NCBI GenBank assembly: GCA_964487745.1
Contig: CAZASG010000017.1
Coordinates: forward strand, 10,418 to 74,417
Origin: Desulfolinea sp964487745
Lineage (GTDB): Bacteria > Chloroflexota > Anaerolineae > Anaerolineales > Villigracilaceae
Direction of reading: 5' to 3'
Length of the DNA stretch: 64,000 nt
Positions 45,004 through 53,109 of this stretch are shown here, in pieces (positions within the stretch are counted from its first letter, which is position 1; the number at the start of each line of letters is the position of its first letter). The notes beneath the pieces were generated by a model that saw only the letters and a program-made list of their open reading frames with translations, did not search any database and was not told the origin of the DNA. The translations under genes and the position numbers were made by a program.

Positions 45004-46216
45004 TGTGAGATTCCTCCGTGGGGATAGGGAGACATATACAAATTTGGGCACCGCCTTCGGGGTTGGCTTCGAGGCGCATCCTGCCGCCGAGTTGGGCAGC
45101 CCGTTCTTCGATGCCGCGCAAACCAAAGCCGAGTTTGTCGGCGTTGTCAGGGAGACCGATCCCGTCGTCGCGCAGGGTCAGGTTGATTTCATCGTTTTCG
45201 ATTGTCAATATCATCCGCACGTGTTTTGCCTGGGCATGACGCTGTACGTTGGTAAGGGCTTCCTGTGCGGCGCGGTAGATGGCAACGCGATATTCATTGG
45301 ATAGATCGGGAAGTTTATGGGCGAAGGCCATCTGTACTTCGATCTCGGTGGCAGCCTGAAAGTTTTCGCCGAGAGATTTGAGCGCGCTTTTGAGCGAGAG
45401 ATCGGCTTGGAGCGGCTCACGCAGAGTGGCGACCGCGCTGCGCAACTCGCTCAAGCCAGCGCGCATCTGTTCTTTAACGGTAGCAACCATCTCCTCCGCG
45501 CGATCCGGATCTTCTTTCACGAGGCGTCCTGCCCCTTCGAGCTGGACGATGGCAACGGTCAGACGATGTCCCAATGTGTCGTGCATCTCGCGGGCAAGAC
45601 GGTTCCGTTCCTCCGAGACAGCCAGGCGCTCTGCCTGGGCAGCATATTGTTGCAGTTTCGTATGTGCTTCGCGGAGTTCTTGCAGGAGAGTCTGGCTCTC
45701 CTGACGGGCGGCTTCAGCCCGGGCTGCGGATGCAGAGAAAGCGCCGAAGAAAATAAAACCACCAGCATAAATGGGAAACCCGTACAATGCGGCTGCGCCA
45801 CCACCGAGGAAGAAAAGACTGGCCATGGTGATGAAGGTGAAGGCAACGATCCACAAATACCCGTTTCGATTGGGTTGAAGCGTGGTTGCTTCGGCACTGA
45901 GAATGAAGAAAAGAATAATGACAAATTCGTGATGTGGCGGCAGGCTCAACAAGCTGATGATAATAATGGTTTGAATGCCAAGATAAAGATTGGAGGGCAG
46001 GGGACTTTGCACAAGGACATATTCGCGGATGACGAGAAAAAAGATAAAGATGAAATATAGGCCCAGTACGACCCAGCGATATTCGCTTCCATCACGAAAA
46101 TAGTCGATCAAGCTGGGAATTGAAACCGCCAGTGCTGTTAGCAGACCGCTCAAATTTCGGATGGAAAAATATTCGGGGATGGTGAAGCGAGGGATGCGTT
46201 CGATGAGTTCTTTCAT
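44993..46216 (-). CDS. LiaS/DesK-type sensor histidine kinase
   Basis: 407 aa. Six TM helices in the first 165 residues without a large outside loop, a coiled coil, the HisKA_3 box ERNRLAREMHDTLGHRLTV with phospho-His, and a HATPase end (RAAQEALTNVQRHA, DDGIGLP, GFGLRGIEERA). Such intramembrane kinases sense envelope stress, often with a LiaF partner. Five membrane-protein genes of LiaF/PspC type lie directly upstream. The promoter suggests a leaderless message. Confidence 0.92.
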   Translation of the reverse strand: MKELIERIPRFTIPEYFSIRNLSGLLTALAVSIPSLIDYFRDGSEYRWVVLGLYFIFIFFLVIREYVLVQSPLPSNLYLGIQTIIIISLLSLPPHHEFVIILFFILSAEATTLQPNRNGYLWIVAFTFITMASLFFLGGGAAALYGFPIYAGGFIFFGAFSASAARAEAARQESQTLLQELREAHTKLQQYAAQAERLAVSEERNRLAREMHDTLGHRLTVAIVQLEGAGRLVKEDPDRAEEMVATVKEQMRAGLSELRSAVATLREPLQADLSLKSALKSLGENFQAATEIEVQMAFAHKLPDLSNEYRVAIYRAAQEALTNVQRHAQAKHVRMILTIENDEINLTLRDDGIGLPDNADKLGFGLRGIEERAAQLGGRMRLEANPEGGAQICICLPIPTEESHNDA

Positions 46217-46223
46217 GAGAATG

Positions 46224-46253
46224 ATGATACCCTAAGTTTCAGGAGACTGTCAC
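46224..46253 (-). promoter_or_regulatory. Internal promoter of the kinase gene, leaderless type
   Basis: On the minus strand GTGACA (46248-46253) and TATCAT (46224-46229) are 18 bp apart; the -10 box ends 7 nt before the ATG at 46216. The -35 element lies inside a hairpin. Confidence 0.5.
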
Positions 46254-46273
46254 TTTCGAGCGACAGTCTCCTG
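46240..46273. repeat. Hairpin between LiaF-like and kinase genes
   Basis: CAGGAGACTGTC and GACAGTCTCCTG are perfect complements around a 10-nt loop. It lies past the stop of the LiaF-like gene and could partly stop read-through into the kinase gene; no T-run follows. Confidence 0.6.
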
Positions 46274-46281
46274 TGAAATAT

Positions 46282-47430
46282 TTATCTCTCGCGGATGGAG
46301 ATATTACCAATGCCTTGGTCGATATGAAGCTCAATATAGTTATCGGCTTCGTCAAAATCAGGCGATATGTAATTATCATCGCTCTGGATGTAACCAGAGG
46401 GGACATTCAGTCCGGAGATGCCGCGATCAACATTGATCTTTGCAGCCATACCCTCGGGGATGTAGATGACGATCTCGCCGACACCGCCATCGACCTTGAG
46501 CGTGATCTGCCCTTCATCGGGTAGGGTTACAATGGTTTGCCCAACGCCCCCCTCGATACGAGCATTGTACTCGCCCGCAGGCAATTCCACTGTGGTCTGC
46601 CCAACACCGATATTCAGGTCGATCTCGGTCACTTGCAGGTTGCTTAGATCAAGGTCTGATTCGCCTACCCCAAGGGAGATATTCAGATCAAGCGGAATCT
46701 CTTCTGTCAGCGCTAGATCCCATGAAAGGCGCGGGGTGCTGCGCCCGGGGAAGCTGACCGAGGAGCCGGGCGCCCAATCGCTGTGGAGGCGGTAGGTGAT
46801 CTCGTCTCCTTCCAGTTCGTAACTCTGACGAATAGTCTCACGTTCTACAGAGAGGATCGTGCCTTCAATGAGATTCTCGTCATCAGAGAGCGATTCCACG
46901 ATCAGTTCACCTACGGATGAGTCGATGCGGATGCTGGCGAATTCAGCGCCATCCAGGGGTTGCGAAATATCCTGTCCGGTGACGGTATCCCCAACAGGGA
47001 CAACACCGTCCACACCGCTGACGCCACCTGAGAGCCAGAGCCCGCCGACGAGCAGTGCCAGTGAGAGACCCACGCCAATTGTCGACAACCAGATGTTTTT
47101 ACGACCGATGAAGATCTCAAGACCTACCGCAATGATGATGACGGGCCACAACCGCCAGATGGTCATCCACGAATCCCAGCCAAGGTAGCCAAGATTGCTT
47201 GCCATGAAAATAGCGCCTATCCCAATGGTGAAGGTGGGACCTGCAATTCCACGGTTGCGGGCGAGGTCGTTCAATCCCAGCAGGATCAACAGGACGGGCC
47301 AAAATTTGAAGATATTATCCCAAATCCCTTCGCCGAGTAAGCCCAAGTTCTGGAAGAGGAAGGCTAAACCGACGATGATCAGAATAGCGGGCCAAAGAAT
47401 ATTGGGGCGATGATTATCGTTGTAGCTCAT
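46282..47430 (-). CDS. LiaF-like membrane protein with toast-rack domain
   Basis: 382 aa. Four short TM helices in residues 10-125 (LiaI/LiaF-type TM region with WPVLLILLGL and WPVIIIAVGLEI), a linker, then a beta-helical domain from about 155 to 382 with repeated G-V-G-x units (SLGVGESDLDLS, IGVGQTTVEL, GGVGQTIVTL, GGVGEIVIYI). This matches the toast-rack/LiaF C-terminal fold. LiaF restrains the LiaS kinase in Firmicutes. AAGGAG precedes the ATG. Confidence 0.85.
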   Translation of the reverse strand: MSYNDNHRPNILWPAILIIVGLAFLFQNLGLLGEGIWDNIFKFWPVLLILLGLNDLARNRGIAGPTFTIGIGAIFMASNLGYLGWDSWMTIWRLWPVIIIAVGLEIFIGRKNIWLSTIGVGLSLALLVGGLWLSGGVSGVDGVVPVGDTVTGQDISQPLDGAEFASIRIDSSVGELIVESLSDDENLIEGTILSVERETIRQSYELEGDEITYRLHSDWAPGSSVSFPGRSTPRLSWDLALTEEIPLDLNISLGVGESDLDLSNLQVTEIDLNIGVGQTTVELPAGEYNARIEGGVGQTIVTLPDEGQITLKVDGGVGEIVIYIPEGMAAKINVDRGISGLNVPSGYIQSDDNYISPDFDEADNYIELHIDQGIGNISIRER

Positions 47431-47431
47431 G

Positions 47432-47902
47432 CTAAACTCCTTGTTGTGTACGGCGGACGAGGATTACGCCACCGGCAATGATCAAGAGGACGGGCCAGAG
47501 CACATCAAAGGAGAGCCAGCCCAGCCAGGGGATGCCGAGATTCTCGACAAAAAGTAATGCACCGAGGGCGATGAGGGCTCCGCCAACGATCACACCCGCC
47601 TGCGGATGCGGTTTTCGGAAGGCTTCACCAATTTCCTGCCCAACGGTTTGGGCGCGTTCCGAGAAGTTCTCGGTGGTCTCTTTGAAGCTCTCCCCCCAGG
47701 TTGCGTTCTTTTCCAGCGATTCTTCGCTGGGAGCAATGATCCACAGGGCGAGGTAGGCAAGTACGCCGATGCCGCTGCCAAAGAAAAGGATCACAAAGAA
47801 GATGCGTACGAGGGTTGTATCTACGCCGAGGTAATTGCCTAGCCCGCCACAGACACCGCCTAACATACGGTCGCTTTCGCTGCGATAAAGTACAGTAGTC
47901 AT
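47432..47902 (-). CDS. PspC-domain protein with LiaI-like tail
   Basis: 156 aa from the ATG at 47902 (AGGAG upstream). The N-terminus RSESDRMLGGVCGGLGNYLG and VDTTLVRIFFVILFFGSGIGV is the PspC domain with its TM helix. Two further TM helices at the end (IVGGALIALGALLFVENLGI, DVLWPVLLIIAGGVIL) are LiaI-like. PspC proteins sense membrane stress. One base separates its stop codon from the start of the LiaF-like gene. Confidence 0.88.
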   Translation of the reverse strand: MTTVLYRSESDRMLGGVCGGLGNYLGVDTTLVRIFFVILFFGSGIGVLAYLALWIIAPSEESLEKNATWGESFKETTENFSERAQTVGQEIGEAFRKPHPQAGVIVGGALIALGALLFVENLGIPWLGWLSFDVLWPVLLIIAGGVILVRRTQQGV

Positions 47903-47949
47903 TTCACTCTCCTGTTTCCACATCCATTCAAAAGGATGCGGAAGAAAAT

Positions 47950-48585
47950 CTAGTTTTTAAAGTTTTTGTAGATCACGTATCCGCCGATGCCGATCAGGGC
48001 GATGGGCCAGAGGATATTGACAAAGGTGCTCAAGACCGGCAAGGTTAAGATGCCGATGGCGGTCAGGATGCCGCCGGGGATGAAACCCCATTTCAGGCGA
48101 TCTTCATATCCTGGGAGCAGGGCGATCAAGATGAAGGTCAGCCCAAGCCCGACCAGGAAGAAACCGTCCGTTTGCCCGGCAGGGAAAAGTTCTCCCAGTA
48201 CAGAGACCGCTGCCAGCGAGGTCAATACACCTGCGGGGATGAGCGCCCACCAGAAATTGCGATTGGTGAGAAAGATGAGCCAGAAGCTCAACCCAATCCC
48301 GCCGAGAAATATTCCGCCGCCGAGGATGTCTCCCAACTCCGGGAAGATTAGGGAGACAAGATTGTTCAGGCTGATCGCCAGAAAAGTTGTGCCGGGGATG
48401 AGTGCCCACCAATGGTTGCGGTTGATCGTGTATACATACAGTACAGTGATGCCTGCGCCAGCGAGAATGGCTGTCCATAGAAGGGTGATCCCGCCGTGGA
48501 AAAGCCCCAGGTTTTCGAGCAGAAACAAAGCGCCTGCCGCGATCAGGACGATGCCAAAAACAATGCGCATATCGAAACGTTTCAT
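47950..48585 (-). CDS. Polytopic LiaI/LiaF-TM-like protein
   Basis: 211 aa with about seven to eight TM helices in repeated pairs, many with WWALIPG or LLWTAIL turns (NRNHWWALIPGTTFLAISL, NRNFWWALIPAGVLTSLAA). The repeated unit points to internal duplication of a LiaI-like hairpin. No soluble domain. Probably a structural partner of the toast-rack proteins. AGGAG precedes the ATG. Confidence 0.8.
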   Translation of the reverse strand: MKRFDMRIVFGIVLIAAGALFLLENLGLFHGGITLLWTAILAGAGITVLYVYTINRNHWWALIPGTTFLAISLNNLVSLIFPELGDILGGGIFLGGIGLSFWLIFLTNRNFWWALIPAGVLTSLAAVSVLGELFPAGQTDGFFLVGLGLTFILIALLPGYEDRLKWGFIPGGILTAIGILTLPVLSTFVNILWPIALIGIGGYVIYKNFKN

Positions 48586-48595
48586 GGGAATGCTC

Positions 48596-49393
48596 CTATC
48601 GAATGCTCAATGAACCTGCGCCAAAATCAGCATTGATATCGACCTTGTTGATCGCTGTTTCATAATCGCTGGATTTGTAGTAATCACCAACGCGCGGGAA
48701 GCGTTCACGGTCGATGTCGATCGAGGAGAGACCGCTATCCACCTGGATTCGGGCGGCAACCCCTTCGGGGACAGTAAATATTACGGAGGCAGCACCCCCG
48801 TCCAGGTCCACGTGCGTTTGCCCGGCATTTGCGGGGAGGGTGATTTCAGTGTTGCTTGCGCCGGTTTCCACTTTCAGGTCAACCACGCGTAGATCTGTCA
48901 GATCGATCTGTGCATCTGAAGCGCCCATTTCAAAAAGAAGCTCCCAGGTAACATCCTTGTTGAGTCCCAATTTCCACTCGCGGGCGCCCCATGACCAAGG
49001 CATGAAGGTGTGCATGAAATCGGCAGAGGAAGGTTTTAAGTTAACTTTGGTGAGATCATCGCCTTTGCGGACGCGATGCTCGATGCCGCCGACAAAACTG
49101 CCGTTGAGCAACTCATTTGTACCGCTACGCTCGTTGAGATGAACTTGCCCGGCACCAAAGGAGAGTTTGAGCTTCCCGTTCATTGTTCCATCAAGCGGGA
49201 TGGACAGATCTTCCGTTTCCAATGCTTCAGGTCCGCGTGTGGCAGCCCAGAGTGTCCAAACGCCCATGGCGATGATGAAGCTGGGCCAGATCAGCTTCCA
49301 GATATTGATGGTGAGAATACCGAGGTTGCTGAGGAGCAAAAGTGCTCCGGCGAGGATGAAGACACTGCCCCAGAAAAAAGATTTTGTTTTCAT
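48596..49393 (-). CDS. Second toast-rack/LiaF-like protein
   Basis: 265 aa from the ATG at 49393, with AAGGAG 6 nt upstream; in-frame ATGs further up overlap the upstream gene. Two TM helices at 5-45, then a soluble domain with the pattern KLKLSFGAGQVHLNER, LFEMGASDAQIDLTDLRVVD, VETGASNTEITLPAN, DGGAASVIFTVPEGVAARI, ADFGAGSLSIR, the same beta-helical repeats as the LiaF-like protein two genes on. The cassette therefore has two toast-rack proteins. Confidence 0.83.
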   Translation of the reverse strand: MKTKSFFWGSVFILAGALLLLSNLGILTINIWKLIWPSFIIAMGVWTLWAATRGPEALETEDLSIPLDGTMNGKLKLSFGAGQVHLNERSGTNELLNGSFVGGIEHRVRKGDDLTKVNLKPSSADFMHTFMPWSWGAREWKLGLNKDVTWELLFEMGASDAQIDLTDLRVVDLKVETGASNTEITLPANAGQTHVDLDGGAASVIFTVPEGVAARIQVDSGLSSIDIDRERFPRVGDYYKSSDYETAINKVDINADFGAGSLSIR

Positions 49394-49403
49394 CTTGTAC
49401 TCC

Positions 49404-49970
49404 TTATTCCAATTCTTCGACGGCAGGCTCATCTTGCTCAACAACAACGCTGACTTCGGGTTGCTCCAGTTTGTCTTTACGCTTTCCGAAAAGAGCGCGT
49501 GACATTTGCCAGAAACCGGAGATGATCAGCAAGGCGGGCCAATATTGGATGATCTCTTTGGGGCCGCCGAGGAAAGATCCGAAAACGGCGAAGAAAACCG
49601 TGCTGATAAAGAGGAGAATGAAGGCAGCTTGGGCGGAGCCTTTATCACGGGTTTGGATGCTGTAGAAGAGCAGACCCAAGCCGACAAAGCCGGGGATAAG
49701 CGTCCAGGCATATGCCCAGGATTCCCAGTCGCCGGTCACGTTCTGGTAATAAAGCAGACCACCAATCCCGCCGATAATAAAGGCCGGGATGGAAAGACCG
49801 GGGATATTGTTCAACACGCTGAAGATCAGGAAGATGACACCAGCGCCGATAATGAAGAGGGTCCAGTTGCCGTCTGCCCATGCGTTAAGCTGCGGAACGA
49901 ATTGCACCGCCAGGAACCAGGCTCCGAGCAGGATCAAGATCAAACCGCCAGTAATATTTCCTTTTTTCAT
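49404..49970 (-). CDS. Six-TM protein of the LiaF-like cassette
   Basis: 188 aa with about six TM helices (GGLILILLGAWFLAVQFVPQ, WTLFIIGAGVIFLIFSVLNN, and others) and an acidic tail (VVVEQDEPAVEELE). It resembles DUF5668/LiaI-type TM proteins. It is the first gene of the minus-strand cassette; AAGGAG precedes the ATG. Confidence 0.8.
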   Translation of the reverse strand: MKKGNITGGLILILLGAWFLAVQFVPQLNAWADGNWTLFIIGAGVIFLIFSVLNNIPGLSIPAFIIGGIGGLLYYQNVTGDWESWAYAWTLIPGFVGLGLLFYSIQTRDKGSAQAAFILLFISTVFFAVFGSFLGGPKEIIQYWPALLIISGFWQMSRALFGKRKDKLEQPEVSVVVEQDEPAVEELE

Positions 49971-49994
49971 TAGATTTACTCCTTATAACTTTCT

Positions 49995-50025
49995 GTCATT
50001 GCGAGCGAAAGTTGCTCGCGGTGAC
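49995..50025. repeat. GTCATTGCGAGC-type palindrome
   Basis: GTCATTGCGAGC pairs with GCTCGCGGTGAC around a 7-nt loop. It resembles the common GTCATTGCGAGNGAAGC repeat of many bacteria; a longer relative lies at 59341-59436. Confidence 0.65.
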
Positions 50026-50063
50026 GCTTTTGCTTTCAAGTGACCATACTATAGTTTCTACAG

Positions 50064-50105
50064 GGTCATGTGCAACAGTGCTGGAGGTCATGTGCAGGGT
50101 CATGT
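50064..50105 (+). promoter_or_regulatory. Three direct GGTCATGT repeats before the TIR gene
   Basis: GGTCATGT occurs at 50064, 50086 and 50098, about 30-70 bp upstream of the -35 box. Such an array is a plausible activator site. Confidence 0.4.
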
Positions 50106-50131
50106 TATGAACTGTTCCACGCCAGTGCTTT

Positions 50132-50160
50132 TTGAAATTTGTAATGAAAAGTTGTATATT
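50132..50160 (+). promoter_or_regulatory. Promoter of the TIR gene
   Basis: TTGAAA (50132-50137) and TATATT (50155-50160) are 17 bp apart, putting the start point near 50167 and leaving a leader of about 36 nt. Confidence 0.55.
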
Positions 50161-50202
50161 TGGGGTGCAATTTGCAAGAGGATGACTTTGGGGAGGCTTA
50201 CT

Positions 50203-51162
50203 ATGGGAAGAAAAATTTTTTTGAGCTATTCACACCAGAACACTGAAGAAGCCACCAAACTGCGTGCGAAACTAGAAGAATGTGGTTACAGTGTCTGGAT
50301 CGACCAGAAAATCAGGGGTGGAGATGATTGGGAGGATGCGATCAAGGATGCTTTACGGAAGGTCACAGATCTGGTCGTTTTACTGTCTCCCCAAGCCGCA
50401 GATTCGGAATGGGTTGGGCAGGAAGTTTGGGCGGCGCGGCATACAAATAAGAAAACACATCCTGTACTCATTAAAGCCTTTGATGGACGTCCTTACCCCC
50501 TTTGGGCACAGGATATTCAGCATTACGATTTCATAGGACAGCCTTATGAACAGGCCTTCAAGGAACTGTGTATTTCCCTAACGCCCCCGCACCCCGTACA
50601 GGAATTGTTGGATACGCGTCTTGAAGTTTATGAGAAAACGAAGGTCTTTCTAAGCGAAGAAGATTTACTACAGATTAAAATAGCAAGTTCTGAATTGGAT
50701 ATTTCTCCAGATGCAAGTGAATTCATTGAGAAGAGCGAAAAATATCATCGCGGCAAATGGGTGCGCTTTTTGACGGGCACTTTCCTGGGGGGAGGTCTCG
50801 CACTTTTTTACACACTTCTGCAGGGTAAGGATTTCGGGGAGGTAATGCTCATTTACAAGCTGGTTGCCTTTTTGATTGGAGGGGCGGGTGGATTCCTTTA
50901 CATGCTTGGACGAGAAGCTCTTTTACGAACAGCACAAAATTTTGGTATGAGGCTTCTGGTTTCCGGGGGAGCATTCGCATTGGCTTTGACACTTAGCGCG
51001 ATGATCTACGGCATGATTATCTCTCCATTCAAAATTGAAAGCTGGATCAAGTTTGGAATTTTTGGCGCAGGGACGGGCTTTTTACTGGGCATCGGGTTGG
51101 AAATGTTTTTGATGTGGTTGCAGAAAGGGGATGAAAAAGCCCAAAAAACAATTACTAGTTAG
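50203..51162 (+). CDS. TIR-domain membrane protein
   Basis: 319 aa from the ATG at 50203, with GGGAGG upstream; an upstream in-frame ATG has no such site. TIR domain 1-125: KIFLSYSHQNTEEATKLRAK, BB-loop region GGDDWEDAI, and SEWVGQEVWAARH where the Glu is the likely NADase residue. A helical linker and four TM helices (about 185-305) follow. Bacterial TIR proteins act in phage defence or signalling by splitting NAD; no known defence partner gene is adjacent, so function stays open. Confidence 0.82.
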   Translation: MGRKIFLSYSHQNTEEATKLRAKLEECGYSVWIDQKIRGGDDWEDAIKDALRKVTDLVVLLSPQAADSEWVGQEVWAARHTNKKTHPVLIKAFDGRPYPLWAQDIQHYDFIGQPYEQAFKELCISLTPPHPVQELLDTRLEVYEKTKVFLSEEDLLQIKIASSELDISPDASEFIEKSEKYHRGKWVRFLTGTFLGGGLALFYTLLQGKDFGEVMLIYKLVAFLIGGAGGFLYMLGREALLRTAQNFGMRLLVSGGAFALALTLSAMIYGMIISPFKIESWIKFGIFGAGTGFLLGIGLEMFLMWLQKGDEKAQKTITS

Positions 51163-51218
51163 AGAGAAGGTGATATTGTTTTGCTACCTTGTAAACTTTC
51201 TCTAAAAAGGAGCTTCTA

Positions 51219-51974
51219 ATGAAAGACAAAGGTTGTGTTTTTTTGGTCGTTGTCATCATCATCGTTGCTGCCTTCGTATTGTGGAATTCTTCGGACAATT
51301 CAGCCCCATCAGTTGACGAGCCCATTGGGCTAGGTATTGCGGAAACCCCGATTGTAGAGCGCGTCGCAAGTTCAGGCAGTGTGATCGAATTATCTGTGGA
51401 TTCCCTTGAAGACTTGTACCGAGGAGATCGGCTGACCCTAGATGAACGCGCAAAAGCATTGCTGAAATTTGGCGATATTCATATCTATGCCTTGTTGAAC
51501 TCAGATATGCAGATTGTTGCCAAAGGCTCTGATGAAAATCCCGGTCTCATAAACCTTCTGTTATGGACAGGTGGCATCATTTGCAAGGATGATGATCCAG
51601 AGCGGACGCCAAAGTTTTTTGTGGGGGATGGTCAGGAAATCACGGTGCTGGGCACAGATATGTTTCTTATCTACAATCCAGACATAATGTTGACGTGGGT
51701 GGGAAATTTCGACGGACAAGTTCAAATCAAAACAGCGAATTGGACGGTTGACCTGCCAGCCGGAAAACACGTTTTCGTTGAAAACAAGCAGCTTTCCGAT
51801 TTTTTCCCCCTCGATTTCACTCTGCAGGAGTTGATGACGTCGGTCGATATGGGGTTTTCGCCCATTGATACAATGGAGAGTTACTGGAGATCTGTGATGC
51901 CAGTAGGCGACGGTGTTGCCACGGAAGCACCAGTTGAGGCAGAAGCAGCGGTTGAAGAAACGCCAGCGGAGTAA
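51219..51974 (+). CDS. FecR-like protein with N-terminal TM helix
   Basis: 251 aa. TM helix at 4-23, then a beta-rich domain with ASSGSVIELSVDSLEDLYRGD, LLLWTGGIICKDD, VGDGQEITVLGTDMFLIYNP and GNFDGQVQIKTANWTVDLPAGKH, which resembles the FecR fold (the V-x-G-T-x-F-like turn is seen as VLGTDMFL). The Glu/Ala-rich tail is low complexity. AAAGGAG precedes the ATG. It follows the TIR gene by 56 bp and may be its partner. Confidence 0.65.
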   Translation: MKDKGCVFLVVVIIIVAAFVLWNSSDNSAPSVDEPIGLGIAETPIVERVASSGSVIELSVDSLEDLYRGDRLTLDERAKALLKFGDIHIYALLNSDMQIVAKGSDENPGLINLLLWTGGIICKDDDPERTPKFFVGDGQEITVLGTDMFLIYNPDIMLTWVGNFDGQVQIKTANWTVDLPAGKHVFVENKQLSDFFPLDFTLQELMTSVDMGFSPIDTMESYWRSVMPVGDGVATEAPVEAEAAVEETPAE

Positions 51975-52013
51975 GCAGGGATACGAGAGAAGATCGGAAA
52001 GCTGCCACAGCAC

Positions 52014-52108
52014 AATACGCGCCGTGCCAGTTTATTTAGCCCATCCCAGCGGTTAATCCAAACCCTCTAGTGCACAGCCCGCTCTTCAGAGATGCCGCCT
52101 TCGAGTTG
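52014..52108 (-). pseudogene. Fragment of a gamma-glutamyltransferase gene
   Basis: On the minus strand the frame reads QLEGGISEERAVH, a stop, then RVWINRWDGLNKL. The intact ggt gene nearby ends with QLEGGIPEERA, nine residues, then INRWEGLN, so this is a decayed copy of its 3' part, about 2 kb away and on the same strand. The DNA of the two copies is clearly related (for example TGCCGCCTTCGAGTTG in both). Confidence 0.8.
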
Positions 52109-52157
52109 TCATGTGATTTGCTTACTATTCTTCTCCTAAATTCGCAGAATTAGAGGG

Positions 52158-52213
52158 AAGGAATCAAAAATAGACTGTTATCGTGAAAGATGACAGTCTA
52201 TTTTTGATTCCTT
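52158..52213. terminator. Long hairpin between convergent genes
   Basis: Two 21-nt arms (AAGGAATCAAAAATAGACTG and its complement, plus one more pair) flank a 14-nt loop, followed by an A/T-rich stretch. It lies before the end of the minus-strand membrane gene and could stop transcription from both sides. A small decayed palindrome of the AAATTC/GAATT class lies just before it (52134-52157). Confidence 0.7.
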
Positions 52214-52224
52214 CAGCTATAAAT

Positions 52225-53058
52225 TTATTTTAGAATTTGTTGTGTTTTCCAAGTGCCATAAGCACCCGCTATAAAAATTGTCACTATGAAAAAAGCATAG
52301 AGAAAAGAAGAAAAATGTGTCCAATTTATTACGTTTGGGTAACGCAATAAATTGATAATCTGAAGGGTGCCATAAGTAAAGTAACTGATGAACATTGGGG
52401 AAAGGCGTGCCCAATCATTTTCATACGAAGCGTGCAAGGCGATTACGCCAATTCCCACGCCCCATGCGCCGATGGCTCGTGATGTGAGCAGAGATAATTT
52501 CCAGGGCCATAGCGGGATGGTCGTTTCGGGAATGAGCAGCATGGCGCTGCCGAAGATGAGCATGGTCAGTCCCTGTAGGGTCAAGGTGGCGCGCAACCAA
52601 ACAGGCAGCGTATCGTTGCGGGCTGGCTCTTCACCATTTTGGCGAATTTGCAGCATCCATAAGATCGTCAAGGCGATGGGCACACTGATATAGATGAAGA
52701 GCCAGACCCAGGTTCCAGCGAGTGTGATGAAAACGGGACTATCAAAATGAAATTTATCTATGTGAAGAAGAGTGGCGATTGAAGTCAGGATCGTGAAGGC
52801 GAGCACGCCCGGCACCGCGATGCGGGCATTCGCCCAAATTTTTTCACGAGCAGCCAGAAATTCGATCAGAAAACTGGCGAGGTAGCCTGCGCCAAGAAAG
52901 GCGGCGGTGAGCGGTGGATTGATTGTCCACGAGAAGTAGATGTTCGTTTGCTCCGAAAGAAAATAAAGCGATAGCCCCACTGATAAGACGAGAAAGCTGG
53001 CAACGTAGAGGATAATGCGAATCCCCGCTGTGGTTTTCTTCAAATCTGTACTATTCAT
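52225..53058 (-). CDS. Polytopic membrane protein, unknown
   Basis: 277 aa with about eight TM helices (IILYVASFLVLSVGLSLYFL, TAAFLGAGYLASFLIEFLA, and others); one cytoplasmic loop is acidic and polar (RQNGEEPARNDT). No family recognised. AAAGGAG precedes the ATG. It stands alone downstream of the AT-rich DUF6615-like gene. Confidence 0.78.
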   Translation of the reverse strand: MNSTDLKKTTAGIRIILYVASFLVLSVGLSLYFLSEQTNIYFSWTINPPLTAAFLGAGYLASFLIEFLAAREKIWANARIAVPGVLAFTILTSIATLLHIDKFHFDSPVFITLAGTWVWLFIYISVPIALTILWMLQIRQNGEEPARNDTLPVWLRATLTLQGLTMLIFGSAMLLIPETTIPLWPWKLSLLTSRAIGAWGVGIGVIALHASYENDWARLSPMFISYFTYGTLQIINLLRYPNVINWTHFSSFLYAFFIVTIFIAGAYGTWKTQQILK

Positions 53059-53109
53059 GTCATACTCCTTTTACCGATAAATTGTGAAAAAAATAAAGTA
53101 GCTACGAAA

